Source: Nitrosomonadales bacterium
GTDB taxonomy: Bacteria > Pseudomonadota > Gammaproteobacteria > Burkholderiales > Gallionellaceae
Assembly: GCA_947475825.1 (NCBI GenBank)
Contig: CANJMS010000008.1
Coordinates: forward strand, 1-43,661
Direction of reading: 5' to 3'
Length of the DNA: 43,661 nucleotides
Part shown: positions 8,033 through 18,046 of the stretch, piece by piece
Position numbering within the stretch: position 1 is the stretch's first letter
How the letters are laid out: each line of letters opens with the position of its first letter
Program-made: the position numbers and the translations under genes
Notes under the pieces: generated by a model
What the model saw: the letters and a program-made list of their open reading frames with translations, nothing else
Database searches by the model: none
Told to the model about the DNA's origin: nothing

Positions 8033-9001
8033 ATGAGCGGGGAGATGCCCATCGTTCAAAAGTCAGCACATGAAACGGTATTGTTATCAGAAGCGGTGAC
8101 CGCTTTGCAAGTGCAACCCGGCGGCATATATGTAGATGGGACGTTTGGTCGCGGCGGGCACAGTCGGTTAATTTTGCAGCAGTTGGGCGAAACGGGACGT
8201 TTGATTGCGTTGGATAAAGATCTCGCGGCAATCGAGGCAGCAAGTACGATTGCTGATCCACGCTTCACCATCGTGCATAGCGGATTTGCACAGTTGCTAG
8301 AGGTTTTGCGGCAACTGGATATAAAAAAAGTAGATGGGGTGTTGTTGGATTTGGGCATGTCTTCACCGCAACTGGATGATGCATCCCGTGGTTTTAGTTT
8401 TCGTTTCGATGCGCCGTTGGATATGCGGATGGATACCAGTCGTGAGCAAACTGCCGCAGCGTGGCTGGCTAGGGTGGATGAAAAAATTCTAAAAGGAGTG
8501 ATAAAAGAATATGGCGAGGAACGGTTTGCTACACAGATTGCAAGAGCGCTTGTTAATGCACGCCAAGAACAAGCCATCACCACCACGCGGCAGTTGCGCG
8601 AGATCATTGCCCAGGCTGTACGCACACATGAGCCTGGCAAGAACCCAGCGACGCGCACCTTTCAAGCTATACGGATTTACATCAACCAGGAACTCGAGGA
8701 AATTGCGCGGGTTTTACCGCAGTGCGTGGACTGTTTGAAACCCGGGGGGCACTTGGTCGTAATTAGCTTTCACTCACTGGAGGATCGCATGGTTAAGCAC
8801 TTTATGCAGGACATGGCGCAGGGCGATAAATTGCCGCGCAATTTGCCTGTGCGTGCGGCGGAAATACCCGAGGGAAAACTGCTTTTGGTTGGGCGAGCTG
8901 TGAAGCCCTCCACGCAGGAGATTGTTACTAATCCACGTGCACGCAGTGCCGTGATGCGAGTGGCACAACGCCGTATGTCCAAGCCCCGGGGACATCCATG
9001 A
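8033..9001 (+). CDS. rsmH: 16S rRNA (cytosine-1402-N4)-methyltransferase RsmH
   Basis: A 322-residue RsmH (MraW), which uses SAM to methylate N4 of C1402 in the 16S rRNA decoding centre. The SAM-binding loop [10 protein letters not shown] appears near residue 36. The family segments [27 protein letters not shown] and [16 protein letters not shown] are all present. I took ATG 8033. ATG 8045 is possible, but its GGGGAG site would be too close. The stop overlaps ftsL by four bases. Confidence 0.96.
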   Translation: MSGEMPIVQKSAHETVLLSEAVTALQVQPGGIYVDGTFGRGGHSRLILQQLGETGRLIALDKDLAAIEAASTIADPRFTIVHSGFAQLLEVLRQLDIKKVDGVLLDLGMSSPQLDDASRGFSFRFDAPLDMRMDTSREQTAAAWLARVDEKILKGVIKEYGEERFATQIARALVNARQEQAITTTRQLREIIAQAVRTHEPGKNPATRTFQAIRIYINQELEEIARVLPQCVDCLKPGGHLVVISFHSLEDRMVKHFMQDMAQGDKLPRNLPVRAAEIPEGKLLLVGRAVKPSTQEIVTNPRARSAVMRVAQRRMSKPRGHP

Positions 9002-9417
9002 TCCGCTTGCCGCTGACCAACCCATCGTTGAGCAAACCATCTCTGATCAGGTCATCTTTGGGCAAACCATCTTTATGGGTGGTGCTGTTTGTGGTCGTAA
9101 TTGTCAGCGCGCTGAGTGTGGTTGCCTTGCAACACAAGGCGCGTAAATTATTTGTGGAATTACAAAAGGAAAAAGATCACGCGCATCAAATGGAAGTGGA
9201 GTGGGGGCAATTGCAATTGGAGCAAAGCACCTGGGCCATGTCTGCGCGCGTGGAAAATATTGCCTCCGCAAGATTACAAATGCAGATTCCGCAGGGCGGG
9301 CAAACACGCATTTTGCATATCACTACGGCACAAATTGATTCCGTGCTCGTTAACTCCGCACCGAGCGAATTTCCAGGTGAACTCCCAAGTGAATTATCGG
9401 GCGGGGCGCAACCATGA
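8998..9417 (+). CDS. ftsL: Cell division protein FtsL
   Basis: A 139-residue bitopic membrane protein in the ftsL position between rsmH and ftsI. The cytoplasmic tail (1-26) is followed by one membrane helix (about 27-45, [17 protein letters not shown]), then a periplasmic coiled coil typical of FtsL, which joins FtsQ and FtsB to activate the FtsWI synthase. The tail contains four imperfect 5-residue repeats ([19 protein letters not shown]), unusual for FtsL. The C-terminus is also longer than normal (ends SGGAQP). It overlaps both neighbours by four bases. Confidence 0.88.
   Translation: MIRLPLTNPSLSKPSLIRSSLGKPSLWVVLFVVVIVSALSVVALQHKARKLFVELQKEKDHAHQMEVEWGQLQLEQSTWAMSARVENIASARLQMQIPQGGQTRILHITTAQIDSVLVNSAPSEFPGELPSELSGGAQP
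9022..9075 (+). repeat. In-frame 15-bp tandem repeat in ftsL
   Basis: Three and a half imperfect 15-bp units encode [15 protein letters not shown] and PSL in the cytoplasmic tail of FtsL. The reading frame is kept. Confidence 0.75.
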
Positions 9418-11189
9418 ACCACGTCGGCAACATTAAAACCACAGGTATCGTCGCGTTACCGCCCTGGCGCTCGCGCTTGCTATTTGTATTATTGATGTTC
9501 GGGTTTTTGGTGCTGATCCTGCGCGCGGTTTATTTGCAGACTATACAAGATGATTTTCTGCAAATGAAGGGAGATGCGCGTTCTAATCGCACCATCGGCA
9601 TCAGCGCGCATCGCGGCATGGTGGCAGACCGCAATGGTGAGCCCCTGGCAATCAGCACACCAGTGGAAGCGGTGTGGGCCATTCCGCAGGAAGTGGAGAT
9701 CACTTTAAAGCAAGTGAAACAACTGGCGCAGATTATGGAAATGGATGCACGCGAAATTAAAAACCGCTTGTCTGATACCAATCGTGATTTCGTTTATATC
9801 AAACGGCAACTGCCACCCGAACAAGCCGAGAAAATTGTGAAGCTGGGCGTACCTGGCATTTCCTTGCGGCGCGAATATCGCCGTTATTATCCGGGAGGAG
9901 AAGTCACGGCACACTTGTTGGGCTTTACCGATGTGGATGACAACGGTCAGGAAGGTTTGGAGTTGGCCTTGCAAAATCAGTTGGGCGGCAAAGCGGGCAG
10001 TCAGAAAGTGGTGCAGGATCGCAAGGGCCGCATTGTGGAAGATCTGGTTAGCATCCGTGCGCCCAAGCCCGGAAAGGATTTGATGCTGAGCATAGACAGC
10101 AAAATTCAGTATTTAGCGCATCGTGAAATTAAGGCCGCAGTGGTAAAGCATCAGGCTAAAACGGGTTCCATCGTGGTGCTGGACGCACAAACTGGCGAGG
10201 TGCTGGCGTTGGCGAATTGGCCCAGTTATAACCCTAATAATCGTGCCAAACCTGAGGTGCAGGTGTTGCGAAATTATGCGGTTACCGATTTGTTCGAACC
10301 CGGCTCCACGCTCAAACCTTTTACCGTGGCGGCTGCGTTAGAGAGCGGCAAAGTTACGCCCAGAACATTGATTAACACCGAGCACGGCACCATGACTATG
10401 GGTAGCTGGAAAATCAGTGATACCCATCCCACTGACCGGCTTTCAGTCGCGCAGATTATTCAAAAGTCCAGCAACATCGGCACGGCCAAATTAGCGCTGG
10501 GCATGAAGCCGGAAACATTGTGGCGCAGTCTGAATGCCAGTGGATTTGGTACCTCTACGGGCAGTGGCTTTCCCGGTGAGGCCAGTGGCAAGTTGCGCGG
10601 ATACGCAGGCTGGCGGCCAATAGAGCAGGCCACTTTATCGTATGGTCACGGCATGTCGGTGAATTTATTACAACTGGCGCGGGCATATACCATCTTTGCT
10701 AATGATGGCGAACTCAAACCCATATCGCTGTTGAAGCAAGAGACTCCGGTCAAGGGAGAGTTGATCTATTCTGCTAAAACGGCACATGCCATTTTGGATA
10801 TGTTGGAAATGGTGGTGCAAGCAGATGGCACTGCGCCGCAAGCGCGGGTGAATGGCTATCGCGTGGCGGGTAAAACTGGCACGGCGCATAAGTTGGAGGG
10901 CGGGCAATACGTTAGTCGCTATATTTCTTCATTTGTCGGGTTGGCTCCGGTGTCTAACCCACGGTTGATTATTGCCGTCATGATTAACGAGCCAGCGAAT
11001 GGGCAGCATTATGGCGGCTTGGTTGCCGCGCCCATATTTAGCCAAGTGATGGGTGAATCGCTGCGCTTATTGAATGTGCCGAATGATGCGCCCGTGCAGA
11101 GCGAACCACCCCTGCTGGCGAGGGTTCCTGTACCGGGTGTTGTGCCAGTATCTTTGCCGCATGCTGAACCTTTGCGAGGCGAGATATGA
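9414..11189 (+). CDS. ftsI: Peptidoglycan D,D-transpeptidase FtsI (PBP3)
   Basis: A 591-residue class B penicillin-binding protein that crosslinks septal peptidoglycan. It has one N-terminal membrane helix (about 23-42), then the pedestal domain (RNGEPLAISTPVEAVWA), then the transpeptidase domain. The active-site set is complete: the SXXK serine S298 in GSTLKPF, S352-S353-N354, and K487-T488-G489. The periplasmic catalytic domain works with FtsW, encoded further along this operon. It overlaps ftsL and murE by four bases each. Length is normal. Confidence 0.97.
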   Translation: MNHVGNIKTTGIVALPPWRSRLLFVLLMFGFLVLILRAVYLQTIQDDFLQMKGDARSNRTIGISAHRGMVADRNGEPLAISTPVEAVWAIPQEVEITLKQVKQLAQIMEMDAREIKNRLSDTNRDFVYIKRQLPPEQAEKIVKLGVPGISLRREYRRYYPGGEVTAHLLGFTDVDDNGQEGLELALQNQLGGKAGSQKVVQDRKGRIVEDLVSIRAPKPGKDLMLSIDSKIQYLAHREIKAAVVKHQAKTGSIVVLDAQTGEVLALANWPSYNPNNRAKPEVQVLRNYAVTDLFEPGSTLKPFTVAAALESGKVTPRTLINTEHGTMTMGSWKISDTHPTDRLSVAQIIQKSSNIGTAKLALGMKPETLWRSLNASGFGTSTGSGFPGEASGKLRGYAGWRPIEQATLSYGHGMSVNLLQLARAYTIFANDGELKPISLLKQETPVKGELIYSAKTAHAILDMLEMVVQADGTAPQARVNGYRVAGKTGTAHKLEGGQYVSRYISSFVGLAPVSNPRLIIAVMINEPANGQHYGGLVAAPIFSQVMGESLRLLNVPNDAPVQSEPPLLARVPVPGVVPVSLPHAEPLRGEI

Positions 11190-12781
11190 GCACATCGTCT
11201 GAAATCAACGCAGCGCATTTTTCTGTGGAAAAAATATTGACTGCATTGGGGGTGAGTGTTACTCGGCTGACTCTGGATAGTCGTGCCGTGCGTCCGGGCG
11301 ATACTTTTTTGGCATACCCCGGCGCGCAGGCTGATGGCCGAAAGTTTATCGCGCAGGCTATTCAAAATGGCGCAAATGCAGTGATCTGGGAAGCGCAAAA
11401 TTTTGTCTGGAATGAGGATTGGCGTATCCCCAATTTAGCGGTTAATAATCTGCGCCACCATGTTGGAGAACTGGCCGACCACATATATGGCGCGCCTTCC
11501 AGTAAGTTATGGATGATAGGCATTACGGGCACGAATGGAAAAACATCCTGCGCCCACTGGCTTGCCCACGTGCTGCAATCATTGCCACAGTCAGCACACG
11601 GCAAAAAAACTGCGTTGATTGGCACGTTGGGAAACGGCTTTGCCGGGGCTTTGCAGCCCACCCCCAATACCACGCCGGATGCTGTTTTGCTGCATCAATT
11701 GCTGGCCGAGTATCTGGCCGATGGTGCGCAGGCGGTGAGTATGGAAGTGTCTTCGCACGCCTTGCAGCAGGGTCGTGTGAACGTCGTGAAATTTGATGTG
11801 GCGCTGCTGACCAATTTAAGTCGCGATCATCTCGATTATCACAACAATATGCGTAACTATGCCGCCGCTAAAGCGCGCTTGTTTGAATGGCCGCAGCTTA
11901 AATATGCGGTATTGAATCTGGATGACGATTTCGGCGCAGACCTGGTGGAACTATTGCGCGATAAGGAAGTTGAAATAATCGGCTATGGGTTGACAGATGC
12001 TGCGCTGGGAATGGCGGAGCGACTAGGTTTACGCATGGTCTATGGTGGCACATTGCAAATGAACGCGCAGGGATTGAGCGCGCAAGTACATTCCAGTTGG
12101 GGTAGCGACACCTTGCATAGCGCATTGCTCGGGCGCTTTAATGCAAGCAATTTGCTGGGTGTGTTAGCGGTCCTGTTGGTGAGTGATATCGCGCTGCATG
12201 ACGCATTGCGCGAATTATCCAAGGTAAAAGCAGTGGCCGGACGGATGCAAACTTTAGGCGGCAATAAGCTGCCAACCGTGGTGATTGATTACGCTCATAC
12301 GCCGGACGCGCTGGAAAAAGTTTTGCAAACACTGCGTGAAGTGTCGGCGCAGGACAATGAGTTCAGTAACAGCAGATTAATTTGCGTATTTGGTTGTGGT
12401 GGCAATCGTGACGCGGGGAAACGTCCTGTCATGGGCGCAATCGCCGCCAGATTGGCCGATGTGTGCATCGTCACCAGTGATAACCCGCGTAATGAAAACC
12501 CACAAGCCATCATCGCCGCCATCGTGGCGGGCATGGATGATGCCAATAAAATAAATCCAGTCGAGATAATTGAGGATCGCGCCGCTGCCATTACGCAAGC
12601 CGTTCATTATGCCCGCGCAACAGATACGGTGTTGGTGGCAGGCAAGGGACATGAAGATTATCAGGAAATAAATGGTATCAAATATCCTTTCAGTGACATC
12701 TTGATTGCCCAGCAGGCGCTGCAAAGCTGGAGCAGCAGGGCGCAGCAGGGGGCCGGACCCCACAAGGGGACAATGTCATGA
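11186..12781 (+). CDS. murE: UDP-MurNAc-L-Ala-D-Glu:meso-diaminopimelate ligase MurE
   Basis: A 531-residue ATP-dependent ligase that adds the third residue of the stem peptide. The P-loop is GTNGKTS (K119). The DNPR motif at 432-435, in SDNPRNENP, is the signature of enzymes using meso-diaminopimelate rather than lysine. A GAGGCGAG ribosome site precedes ATG 11186. The last residues (GAGPHKGTMS) are not typical of MurE and are encoded by a copy of a dispersed 17-bp repeat, which also places a Shine-Dalgarno sequence in front of murF. Confidence 0.96.
   Translation: MSTSSEINAAHFSVEKILTALGVSVTRLTLDSRAVRPGDTFLAYPGAQADGRKFIAQAIQNGANAVIWEAQNFVWNEDWRIPNLAVNNLRHHVGELADHIYGAPSSKLWMIGITGTNGKTSCAHWLAHVLQSLPQSAHGKKTALIGTLGNGFAGALQPTPNTTPDAVLLHQLLAEYLADGAQAVSMEVSSHALQQGRVNVVKFDVALLTNLSRDHLDYHNNMRNYAAAKARLFEWPQLKYAVLNLDDDFGADLVELLRDKEVEIIGYGLTDAALGMAERLGLRMVYGGTLQMNAQGLSAQVHSSWGSDTLHSALLGRFNASNLLGVLAVLLVSDIALHDALRELSKVKAVAGRMQTLGGNKLPTVVIDYAHTPDALEKVLQTLREVSAQDNEFSNSRLICVFGCGGNRDAGKRPVMGAIAARLADVCIVTSDNPRNENPQAIIAAIVAGMDDANKINPVEIIEDRAAAITQAVHYARATDTVLVAGKGHEDYQEINGIKYPFSDILIAQQALQSWSSRAQQGAGPHKGTMS
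12759..12775 (+). repeat. Dispersed 17-bp repeat, copy 1 (murE/murF junction)
   Basis: CCCACAAGGGGACAATG, an exact copy. It encodes the last residues of MurE and supplies the AAGGGG ribosome site for murF, which starts three bases after it. Confidence 0.85.
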
Positions 12782-14310
12782 TGCGCTTGAGTCAAGCCGC
12801 CGAAGTATTAAAGGGCAAGATCATCGCTGCCGAGGCGATGCCAGAAAATATACAAGCTGGAGAAGTCATATTTACCAGCATTTCCAGCGATAGTCGCGCC
12901 ATAGTGGCAGGGGATTTATTTGTAGCTTTGCAGGGCGATCATTTTGATGGCGCAGCATTCGTAGTGAGTGCCGCGCGCAGTGGCGCAGTGGCAGCCTTGG
13001 TTAATGCAGGCAGTTATCTCACATCCCACAAGGGGACAATGAAGGGACAATGTCCCATCCCCAGCCCGATTCCCTTGATACTGGTAGATGACACAAAACT
13101 GGCATTGGGTAGCTTGGCTGCGCACTGGCGCACACAATTTACCTTGCCGCTCGTTGCGATCACAGGCAGTAATGGCAAGACTACGGTCAAGGAAATGTTA
13201 GCCAGCATATTGAGAGTCGCGACGGGCGGAACCGCAACGACAGGCACGGACAAGGTGCTGGCGACACTGGGCAATCTCAATAATGACATCGGTATGCCGC
13301 TCACTTTGTTAAAGCTGCGAGACACGCATCGCTATGCAGTCATCGAAATGGGCATGAATCACGCGGGCGAAATTGATTATCTCAGTCGTCTTGCGCGCCC
13401 CGACATCGCCATTGTCAACAATGCCGGTAGCGCGCATCTGGCGGGACTGGGGTCGATCGCTGCTGTAGCGCACGCCAAGGGCGAAATTTTTGCAGGGTTG
13501 GATAGCCAAGGTTGCGCGGTGATTAATGCCGATGATGCGTACGCGCCGTTATGGCGCGGCTTGGTTGAAAATCAGGCAGGGGTTGAAAATCAGGCAGGGG
13601 TTGAAAATCAGGCAGGGCAGCGAAAAATAATTGAATTTGGGTTAGAGCATCCGGCCACGATCACCGCGCAGTATCAGTCGCATGAAATTGGCGCACATCC
13701 CACAAGGGGAAAATGTATCGATGTGCATACGCCGCGCGGCGATTTCAGCGTGCAACTGCAAGTGCCCGGCGCACACAATGTGCGTAATGCCTTGGCTGCC
13801 ATTGCCGCTTCAGTGGCGTTAAATATACACAATGCCGCGATCATCGCGGGTTTGCAAAATTTTGCGGGCGTGGCAGGGCGTATGCAACGACATATGGCAC
13901 TGCATGGCGCGCAGTTGATTGATGATAGCTACAACGCCAATCCTGCTTCGTTATGCGCCGCGCTCAAAGTGTTGGCGCAAGCCCAAGGTAAGAAAATTTT
14001 GGTGCTGGGCGACATGGGCGAGTTAGGTAAAGAGGCCGTATCTTTGCATGGTGAGATGGGAGTAGAAGCGCGCAAGGCAGGGATTGATGAGTTGTTGGCA
14101 TTGGGCGATTTGACGCGCCATACCGTGCGCGAATTTGGCGCGGGCGCACAGCATTTTGAGGGTATCAATGCGCTGCTCGCTGTACTCGAAAATAAATTAA
14201 ATGCCCATACCACTGTGTTAGTTAAAGGCTCGCGCTCTATGCGTATGGAACGGGTGGTGCAATATTGCAGTGTTATGAACAAACAAGGTAGTGCGGCAGC
14301 CGCGCACTAA
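12778..14310 (+). CDS. murF: UDP-MurNAc-tripeptide:D-Ala-D-Ala ligase MurF
   Basis: A 510-residue ligase that adds D-Ala-D-Ala to the stem peptide, the last cytoplasmic peptide step. The P-loop is ITGSNGKTT (K134); other family segments are VIEMGMNHAGEI and DDSYNANPASL. It is longer than most MurF (about 450 residues). The extra length includes an insertion near residues 80-98 encoded by a dispersed repeat (HKGTMKGQ), a perfect threefold VENQAG repeat near 263-280, and another repeat-derived stretch near 308. These lie where loops would be expected, so activity is probably kept. The start is ATGATG at 12778, overlapping murE. Confidence 0.95.
   Translation: MMRLSQAAEVLKGKIIAAEAMPENIQAGEVIFTSISSDSRAIVAGDLFVALQGDHFDGAAFVVSAARSGAVAALVNAGSYLTSHKGTMKGQCPIPSPIPLILVDDTKLALGSLAAHWRTQFTLPLVAITGSNGKTTVKEMLASILRVATGGTATTGTDKVLATLGNLNNDIGMPLTLLKLRDTHRYAVIEMGMNHAGEIDYLSRLARPDIAIVNNAGSAHLAGLGSIAAVAHAKGEIFAGLDSQGCAVINADDAYAPLWRGLVENQAGVENQAGVENQAGQRKIIEFGLEHPATITAQYQSHEIGAHPTRGKCIDVHTPRGDFSVQLQVPGAHNVRNALAAIAASVALNIHNAAIIAGLQNFAGVAGRMQRHMALHGAQLIDDSYNANPASLCAALKVLAQAQGKKILVLGDMGELGKEAVSLHGEMGVEARKAGIDELLALGDLTRHTVREFGAGAQHFEGINALLAVLENKLNAHTTVLVKGSRSMRMERVVQYCSVMNKQGSAAAAH
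13025..13041 (+). repeat. Dispersed 17-bp repeat, copy 2 (inside murF)
   Basis: An exact copy of CCCACAAGGGGACAATG inside murF. It is followed by a second GGGACAATG that forms the palindrome GGGACAATGTCCC at 13044-13056. Confidence 0.85.
13564..13617 (+). repeat. Perfect 3 x 18-bp tandem repeat in murF
   Basis: Three identical units of GTTGAAAATCAGGCAGGG encode VENQAG three times. Identity at the DNA level suggests recent expansion by slippage. Confidence 0.95.
13699..13715 (+). repeat. Dispersed 17-bp repeat, copy 3 (inside murF)
   Basis: CCCACAAGGGGAAAATG, one mismatch to the consensus. It is preceded by GCGCACAT, as copy 4 is. Confidence 0.8.
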
Positions 14311-14337
14311 CACACTCGGATAAACAGGGATAACTTA

Positions 14338-15423
14338 ATGTTATTGGCACTTACACATTGGCTGGCGCAGGATATTCGAACCTTCAGCGTGTTTAATTAC
14401 ATCACGCTGCGCGCAGTGCTGGCAACCATGACTTCGTTGTTCATCACCTTTATGGTCGGGCCAGCCATGATACGGAAATTAACGGCATACAAAATTGGCC
14501 AATCTGTGCGCGATGATGGCCCGCAAACTCATTTGATTAAAGCTGGCACACCAACAATGGGCGGTGCGCTGATTTTAACTTCCATCACCATCACCACTTT
14601 GTTATGGGCAGATTTACGCAACACTTATGTGTGGGTAGTGCTGCTGACCATGCTAGGTTTTGGCGCGATAGGCTGGGTGGATGATTATCGCAAAGTCGTA
14701 CATCGCAATCCCAAGGGTCTATCAGCGCGCGCCAAAATGTTTTGGCAGTCCATCATTGCCCTCCTCGTTGCGGCGTATTTATGGAAAACCGCCACGCTAC
14801 CCGAACACACCACTTTGATCGTGCCGTTTTTTAAACTGATTACTTTTTCGCTTGCCGGTGCGGTATTTATTGGTCTGGTATGTATGGTCATCGTAGGCAC
14901 CAGTAATGCGGTGAATTTAACGGATGGGCTGGATGGTTTGGCGATTATGCCGACGGTCATGATAGCCAGCGCACTGGCCATTTTTGCTTATGTTGCGGGA
15001 CACGTTGTGTTCGCTAAATATCTGGGTATTCCTTACATTCCTGGTGCCTCAGAGCTTGCAGTATTCTGCGGCGCAATTGCGGGAGCGGGTTTGGCATTTT
15101 TATGGTTTAACGCTTATCCCGCTGAAGTGTTTATGGGCGATGTCGGCGCACTGGCGCTGGGAGCGGCACTGGGAGTGGTGGCGGTGATAGTGCGGCAGGA
15201 AATTGTATTGTTCATCATGGCCGGAATATTTGTGTTGGAAACAATGTCGGTCATCATTCAAGTGATCTCATTCAAGCTAACGGGCAAGCGCGTTTTCCGC
15301 ATGGCACCGCTGCATCACCACTATGAATTGAAGGGTTGGAAAGAAAACCAGGTGGTGGTGCGCTTCTGGATTATCACCATGATACTGGTGTTGATAGGGT
15401 TAGCGTCTCTCAAACTCAGATGA
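14338..15423 (+). CDS. mraY: Phospho-MurNAc-pentapeptide-transferase MraY
   Basis: A 361-residue integral membrane enzyme with about ten helices. It transfers phospho-MurNAc-pentapeptide to undecaprenyl phosphate, making lipid I. Catalytic and family motifs are all present: DDGPQTH and KAGTPTMGG near residue 62, [10 protein letters not shown] near 194, [12 protein letters not shown] near 265, and the HHHYELKGW histidine loop near 325. It starts 27 bp after murF with an AGGGATAA site. Its stop overlaps murD in ATGATGA. Confidence 0.97.
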   Translation: MLLALTHWLAQDIRTFSVFNYITLRAVLATMTSLFITFMVGPAMIRKLTAYKIGQSVRDDGPQTHLIKAGTPTMGGALILTSITITTLLWADLRNTYVWVVLLTMLGFGAIGWVDDYRKVVHRNPKGLSARAKMFWQSIIALLVAAYLWKTATLPEHTTLIVPFFKLITFSLAGAVFIGLVCMVIVGTSNAVNLTDGLDGLAIMPTVMIASALAIFAYVAGHVVFAKYLGIPYIPGASELAVFCGAIAGAGLAFLWFNAYPAEVFMGDVGALALGAALGVVAVIVRQEIVLFIMAGIFVLETMSVIIQVISFKLTGKRVFRMAPLHHHYELKGWKENQVVVRFWIITMILVLIGLASLKLR

Positions 15424-16901
15424 TGAAACTGGCTAATAAATCGGTGTTGGTGTTGGGTCTGGGTGAGACTGGGTTATCGCTTGTGCGTTGGCTTACAATG
15501 CATGGCGCGCAACTGCGTGTGGCTGATAGCCGCGATCATCCACCCTCATTGCTGGAAGCGCACACCGAGTTTCCTGAACTGGAAGTGCATTGCGGCGAGT
15601 TCCACGATAATTTATTAACTGGCATTGAGTTGATTGCAATCAGTCCCGGCGTGCCTTTGCAGCAACCCTTTGTGCAACGCGCTGCCGCCCGTGGTATGGC
15701 TATCGTGGGTGACGTTGAACTATTCGCGCAGGCTTTTAACGCAAGACATTTCTTTCATGTACCTCCTTCCAACCCTTCATCATTGCCAGCAGCTTCCGAA
15801 TACTCTGACCCGGCGCAGCCGCCTACTGTGCCCAAAATAATCGCCATTACAGGGTCTAACGGCAAGAGCACGGTCACCGATATGGTTGGCCAAATGTGTC
15901 GCGCAGCAGGGTGCAATACTGTAATTGCAGGCAACATTTCGCCAGCCGTGCTGGATGCCGACCTGCGAGTAAGTGCCGAGTCGACAAGCGCATTACAAAA
16001 CAGGGTGTGGGTGCTGGAACTATCCAGCTTTCAATTGGAAACCACCTCATCGCTTAACGCAAATGCCGCAACGGTGCTGAATATCAGTGAAGATCATCTG
16101 GATAGATATAGTGATATGCGTGCTTACAGCACTGCCAAGGCGCGCATTTTTCAAGGTAATGGCGTGCAGGTATTAAATCGCGACGATCCGCTCAGCATGG
16201 CAATGGAATTGCTTGATCGCACGCATATCAGCTTTGGATTAAGCGAGCCTATTGGTAAATTGGACTGGGGCATTTCACATACTGTCGATGGAATTTGGCT
16301 CATGCAAGGGCAGCGGCGCATATTGCCAGCGAGCAATTTGCAGATTGCCGGTCTACATAATGTAGCGAATGCGCTGGCTGCACTGGCATTGTGTTGCTCA
16401 ATCAATGTGCCACTTCCGCCTTTGCTGCGCGCGTTGCGTTGTTATCAGGGTCTGCCGCATCGTGTCGAGCGCGTGGCCGAAATCAATAACGTGCAGTATT
16501 ACGATGACTCCAAGGGCACCAATGTTGGTGCGACAGTTGCAGCCTTGCAGGGTTTACAGCGGCCTACAATTTTAATTGCGGGAGGGGAAGGTAAGGGGCA
16601 GGATTTTTTACCGCTTTTGCCAGCCGTATCCAAACACGCTCGAGGTGTGGTGTTGATCGGGCGAGATGCGCTACGCATAGCCACTGCGCTGCAAGGATGT
16701 GGCGTGCCGATTCATTACGCATCCGACATGCAGGGTGCGGTACGGCAAGCTGCTGCGCTGGCGCAGGCAGGTGATGCAGTGTTGTTATCACCCGCCTGCG
16801 CCAGCTTCGATATGTTTAAAAATTATGTGCATCGCGCCAGTGTATTTATCAGTGCGGTACAAGCCCTGCAGGAGGAGAGTGCATGTTCACCTCCAGCGTA
16901 A
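15420..16901 (+). CDS. murD: UDP-MurNAc-L-Ala:D-Glu ligase MurD
   Basis: A 493-residue ligase that adds D-glutamate to UDP-MurNAc-L-Ala. It has an N-terminal Rossmann-like UDP-binding domain ([12 protein letters not shown]), the P-loop ITGSNGKST (K149), and a C-terminal domain with [12 protein letters not shown]. The frame is open upstream into mraY, but ATG 15420 (or the adjacent ATG 15423) overlaps the mraY stop and gives the standard N-terminus. A linker near residues 118-138 ([21 protein letters not shown]) is longer and more proline-rich than usual. Confidence 0.96.
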   Translation: MMKLANKSVLVLGLGETGLSLVRWLTMHGAQLRVADSRDHPPSLLEAHTEFPELEVHCGEFHDNLLTGIELIAISPGVPLQQPFVQRAAARGMAIVGDVELFAQAFNARHFFHVPPSNPSSLPAASEYSDPAQPPTVPKIIAITGSNGKSTVTDMVGQMCRAAGCNTVIAGNISPAVLDADLRVSAESTSALQNRVWVLELSSFQLETTSSLNANAATVLNISEDHLDRYSDMRAYSTAKARIFQGNGVQVLNRDDPLSMAMELLDRTHISFGLSEPIGKLDWGISHTVDGIWLMQGQRRILPASNLQIAGLHNVANALAALALCCSINVPLPPLLRALRCYQGLPHRVERVAEINNVQYYDDSKGTNVGATVAALQGLQRPTILIAGGEGKGQDFLPLLPAVSKHARGVVLIGRDALRIATALQGCGVPIHYASDMQGAVRQAAALAQAGDAVLLSPACASFDMFKNYVHRASVFISAVQALQEESACSPPA

Positions 16902-18046
16902 ATAATCATCGCACGGCCACGCCGCAATACGACGTGATGTTGTTGTGGATCGTGCTCGCGCTGCTGGCATTGGGACTGGTCATGGTTTATTCGGCTTCTA
17001 TTGCTACGGCAGAAGCCAGTAGATTCACAGGCTATCGCGCGGAATATTATTTAATGCGACATGGTTTTTTTATTCTGGTCGGTGTCATTGCGGGCATTGC
17101 GGCATTTCAAATTTCCATGGAGGAGTGGCAAAAACTTGCTCCGTATTTATTCGCATTCGGTGTGTTGTTGTTGGCTCTGGTGCTGATTCCAGGCGTGGGT
17201 CGTGAAGTCAATGGCAGTCGACGCTGGCTGTCATTGCTCGGTATTAATCTGCAACCTTCCGAGTTGATGAAATTATTTGCCGTGCTGTATGCCGCGCAAT
17301 ATGCGGTTCGCAAGGGCATCATCAAAGAAAAATTGGTGTCGGTATTCATGCCGATGCTGGCAGTCATGGCACTGGTCGGCAGCCTGTTGCTGATGGAGCC
17401 GGACATGGGTGCGCTGGTGGTGATCTGCACCATTGCCATGTGTACCTTATTTCTCGGCGGATTCAGCTTGAAAATTTTTATCGGGCTGGTAATTGGATTG
17501 CCGATGCTGTTTGCGGCGATGATTTTTTCATCACCCTACCGTATGCAGCGTGTGATCGGTTTTATGGATCCGTGGGCCGACCCATTCGGCAAAGGTTACC
17601 AGCTTAGTCACGCGCTGATCGCCTTTGGGCGCGGCGAATGGTTCGGGGTAGGATTGGGCGGCAGCGTGCAAAAATTATTTTATCTACCGGAAGCACATAC
17701 AGACTTTCTGCTGGCGGTGATAGCCGAAGAACTGGGGTTCGCCGGGGTGTTGGTGCTCATTTTATTATTTGTCGGACTCATTTCCCGTGCCTTTGCCATT
17801 GGTCGCCAGGCTGCATTTCTGGATCGTCAATATGCCGCACTGGTGGCGTTGGGATTAGGCGTGTGGCTGGGCGTACAAGCTTTTGTCAATATCGGAGTCA
17901 ACATGGGCGTGTTGCCAACCAAGGGACTCACGCTACCCTTCCTCAGCTTTGGTGGCAGCAGCATCGTGGTGAGCTGTGTTGCAGCAGCGTTGCTCCTTAG
18001 AATTGACTGGGAGAATAGAAGAATCATGCGGGGGCAGTCGGTATGA
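16883..18046 (+). CDS. ftsW: Septal peptidoglycan glycosyltransferase FtsW
   Basis: A 387-residue SEDS-family membrane protein with about ten helices. It polymerises septal glycan strands from lipid II together with FtsI. Family features include the NGSRRWLSLLGINLQPSE loop, EPDMGALVV, and the C-terminal GGSSIVVSCVAAALLLRI. It starts at 16883, 19 bp inside murD, with a strong GGAGGAG ribosome site. Its stop overlaps murG by four bases. Confidence 0.96.
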   Translation: MFTSSVNNHRTATPQYDVMLLWIVLALLALGLVMVYSASIATAEASRFTGYRAEYYLMRHGFFILVGVIAGIAAFQISMEEWQKLAPYLFAFGVLLLALVLIPGVGREVNGSRRWLSLLGINLQPSELMKLFAVLYAAQYAVRKGIIKEKLVSVFMPMLAVMALVGSLLLMEPDMGALVVICTIAMCTLFLGGFSLKIFIGLVIGLPMLFAAMIFSSPYRMQRVIGFMDPWADPFGKGYQLSHALIAFGRGEWFGVGLGGSVQKLFYLPEAHTDFLLAVIAEELGFAGVLVLILLFVGLISRAFAIGRQAAFLDRQYAALVALGLGVWLGVQAFVNIGVNMGVLPTKGLTLPFLSFGGSSIVVSCVAAALLLRIDWENRRIMRGQSV

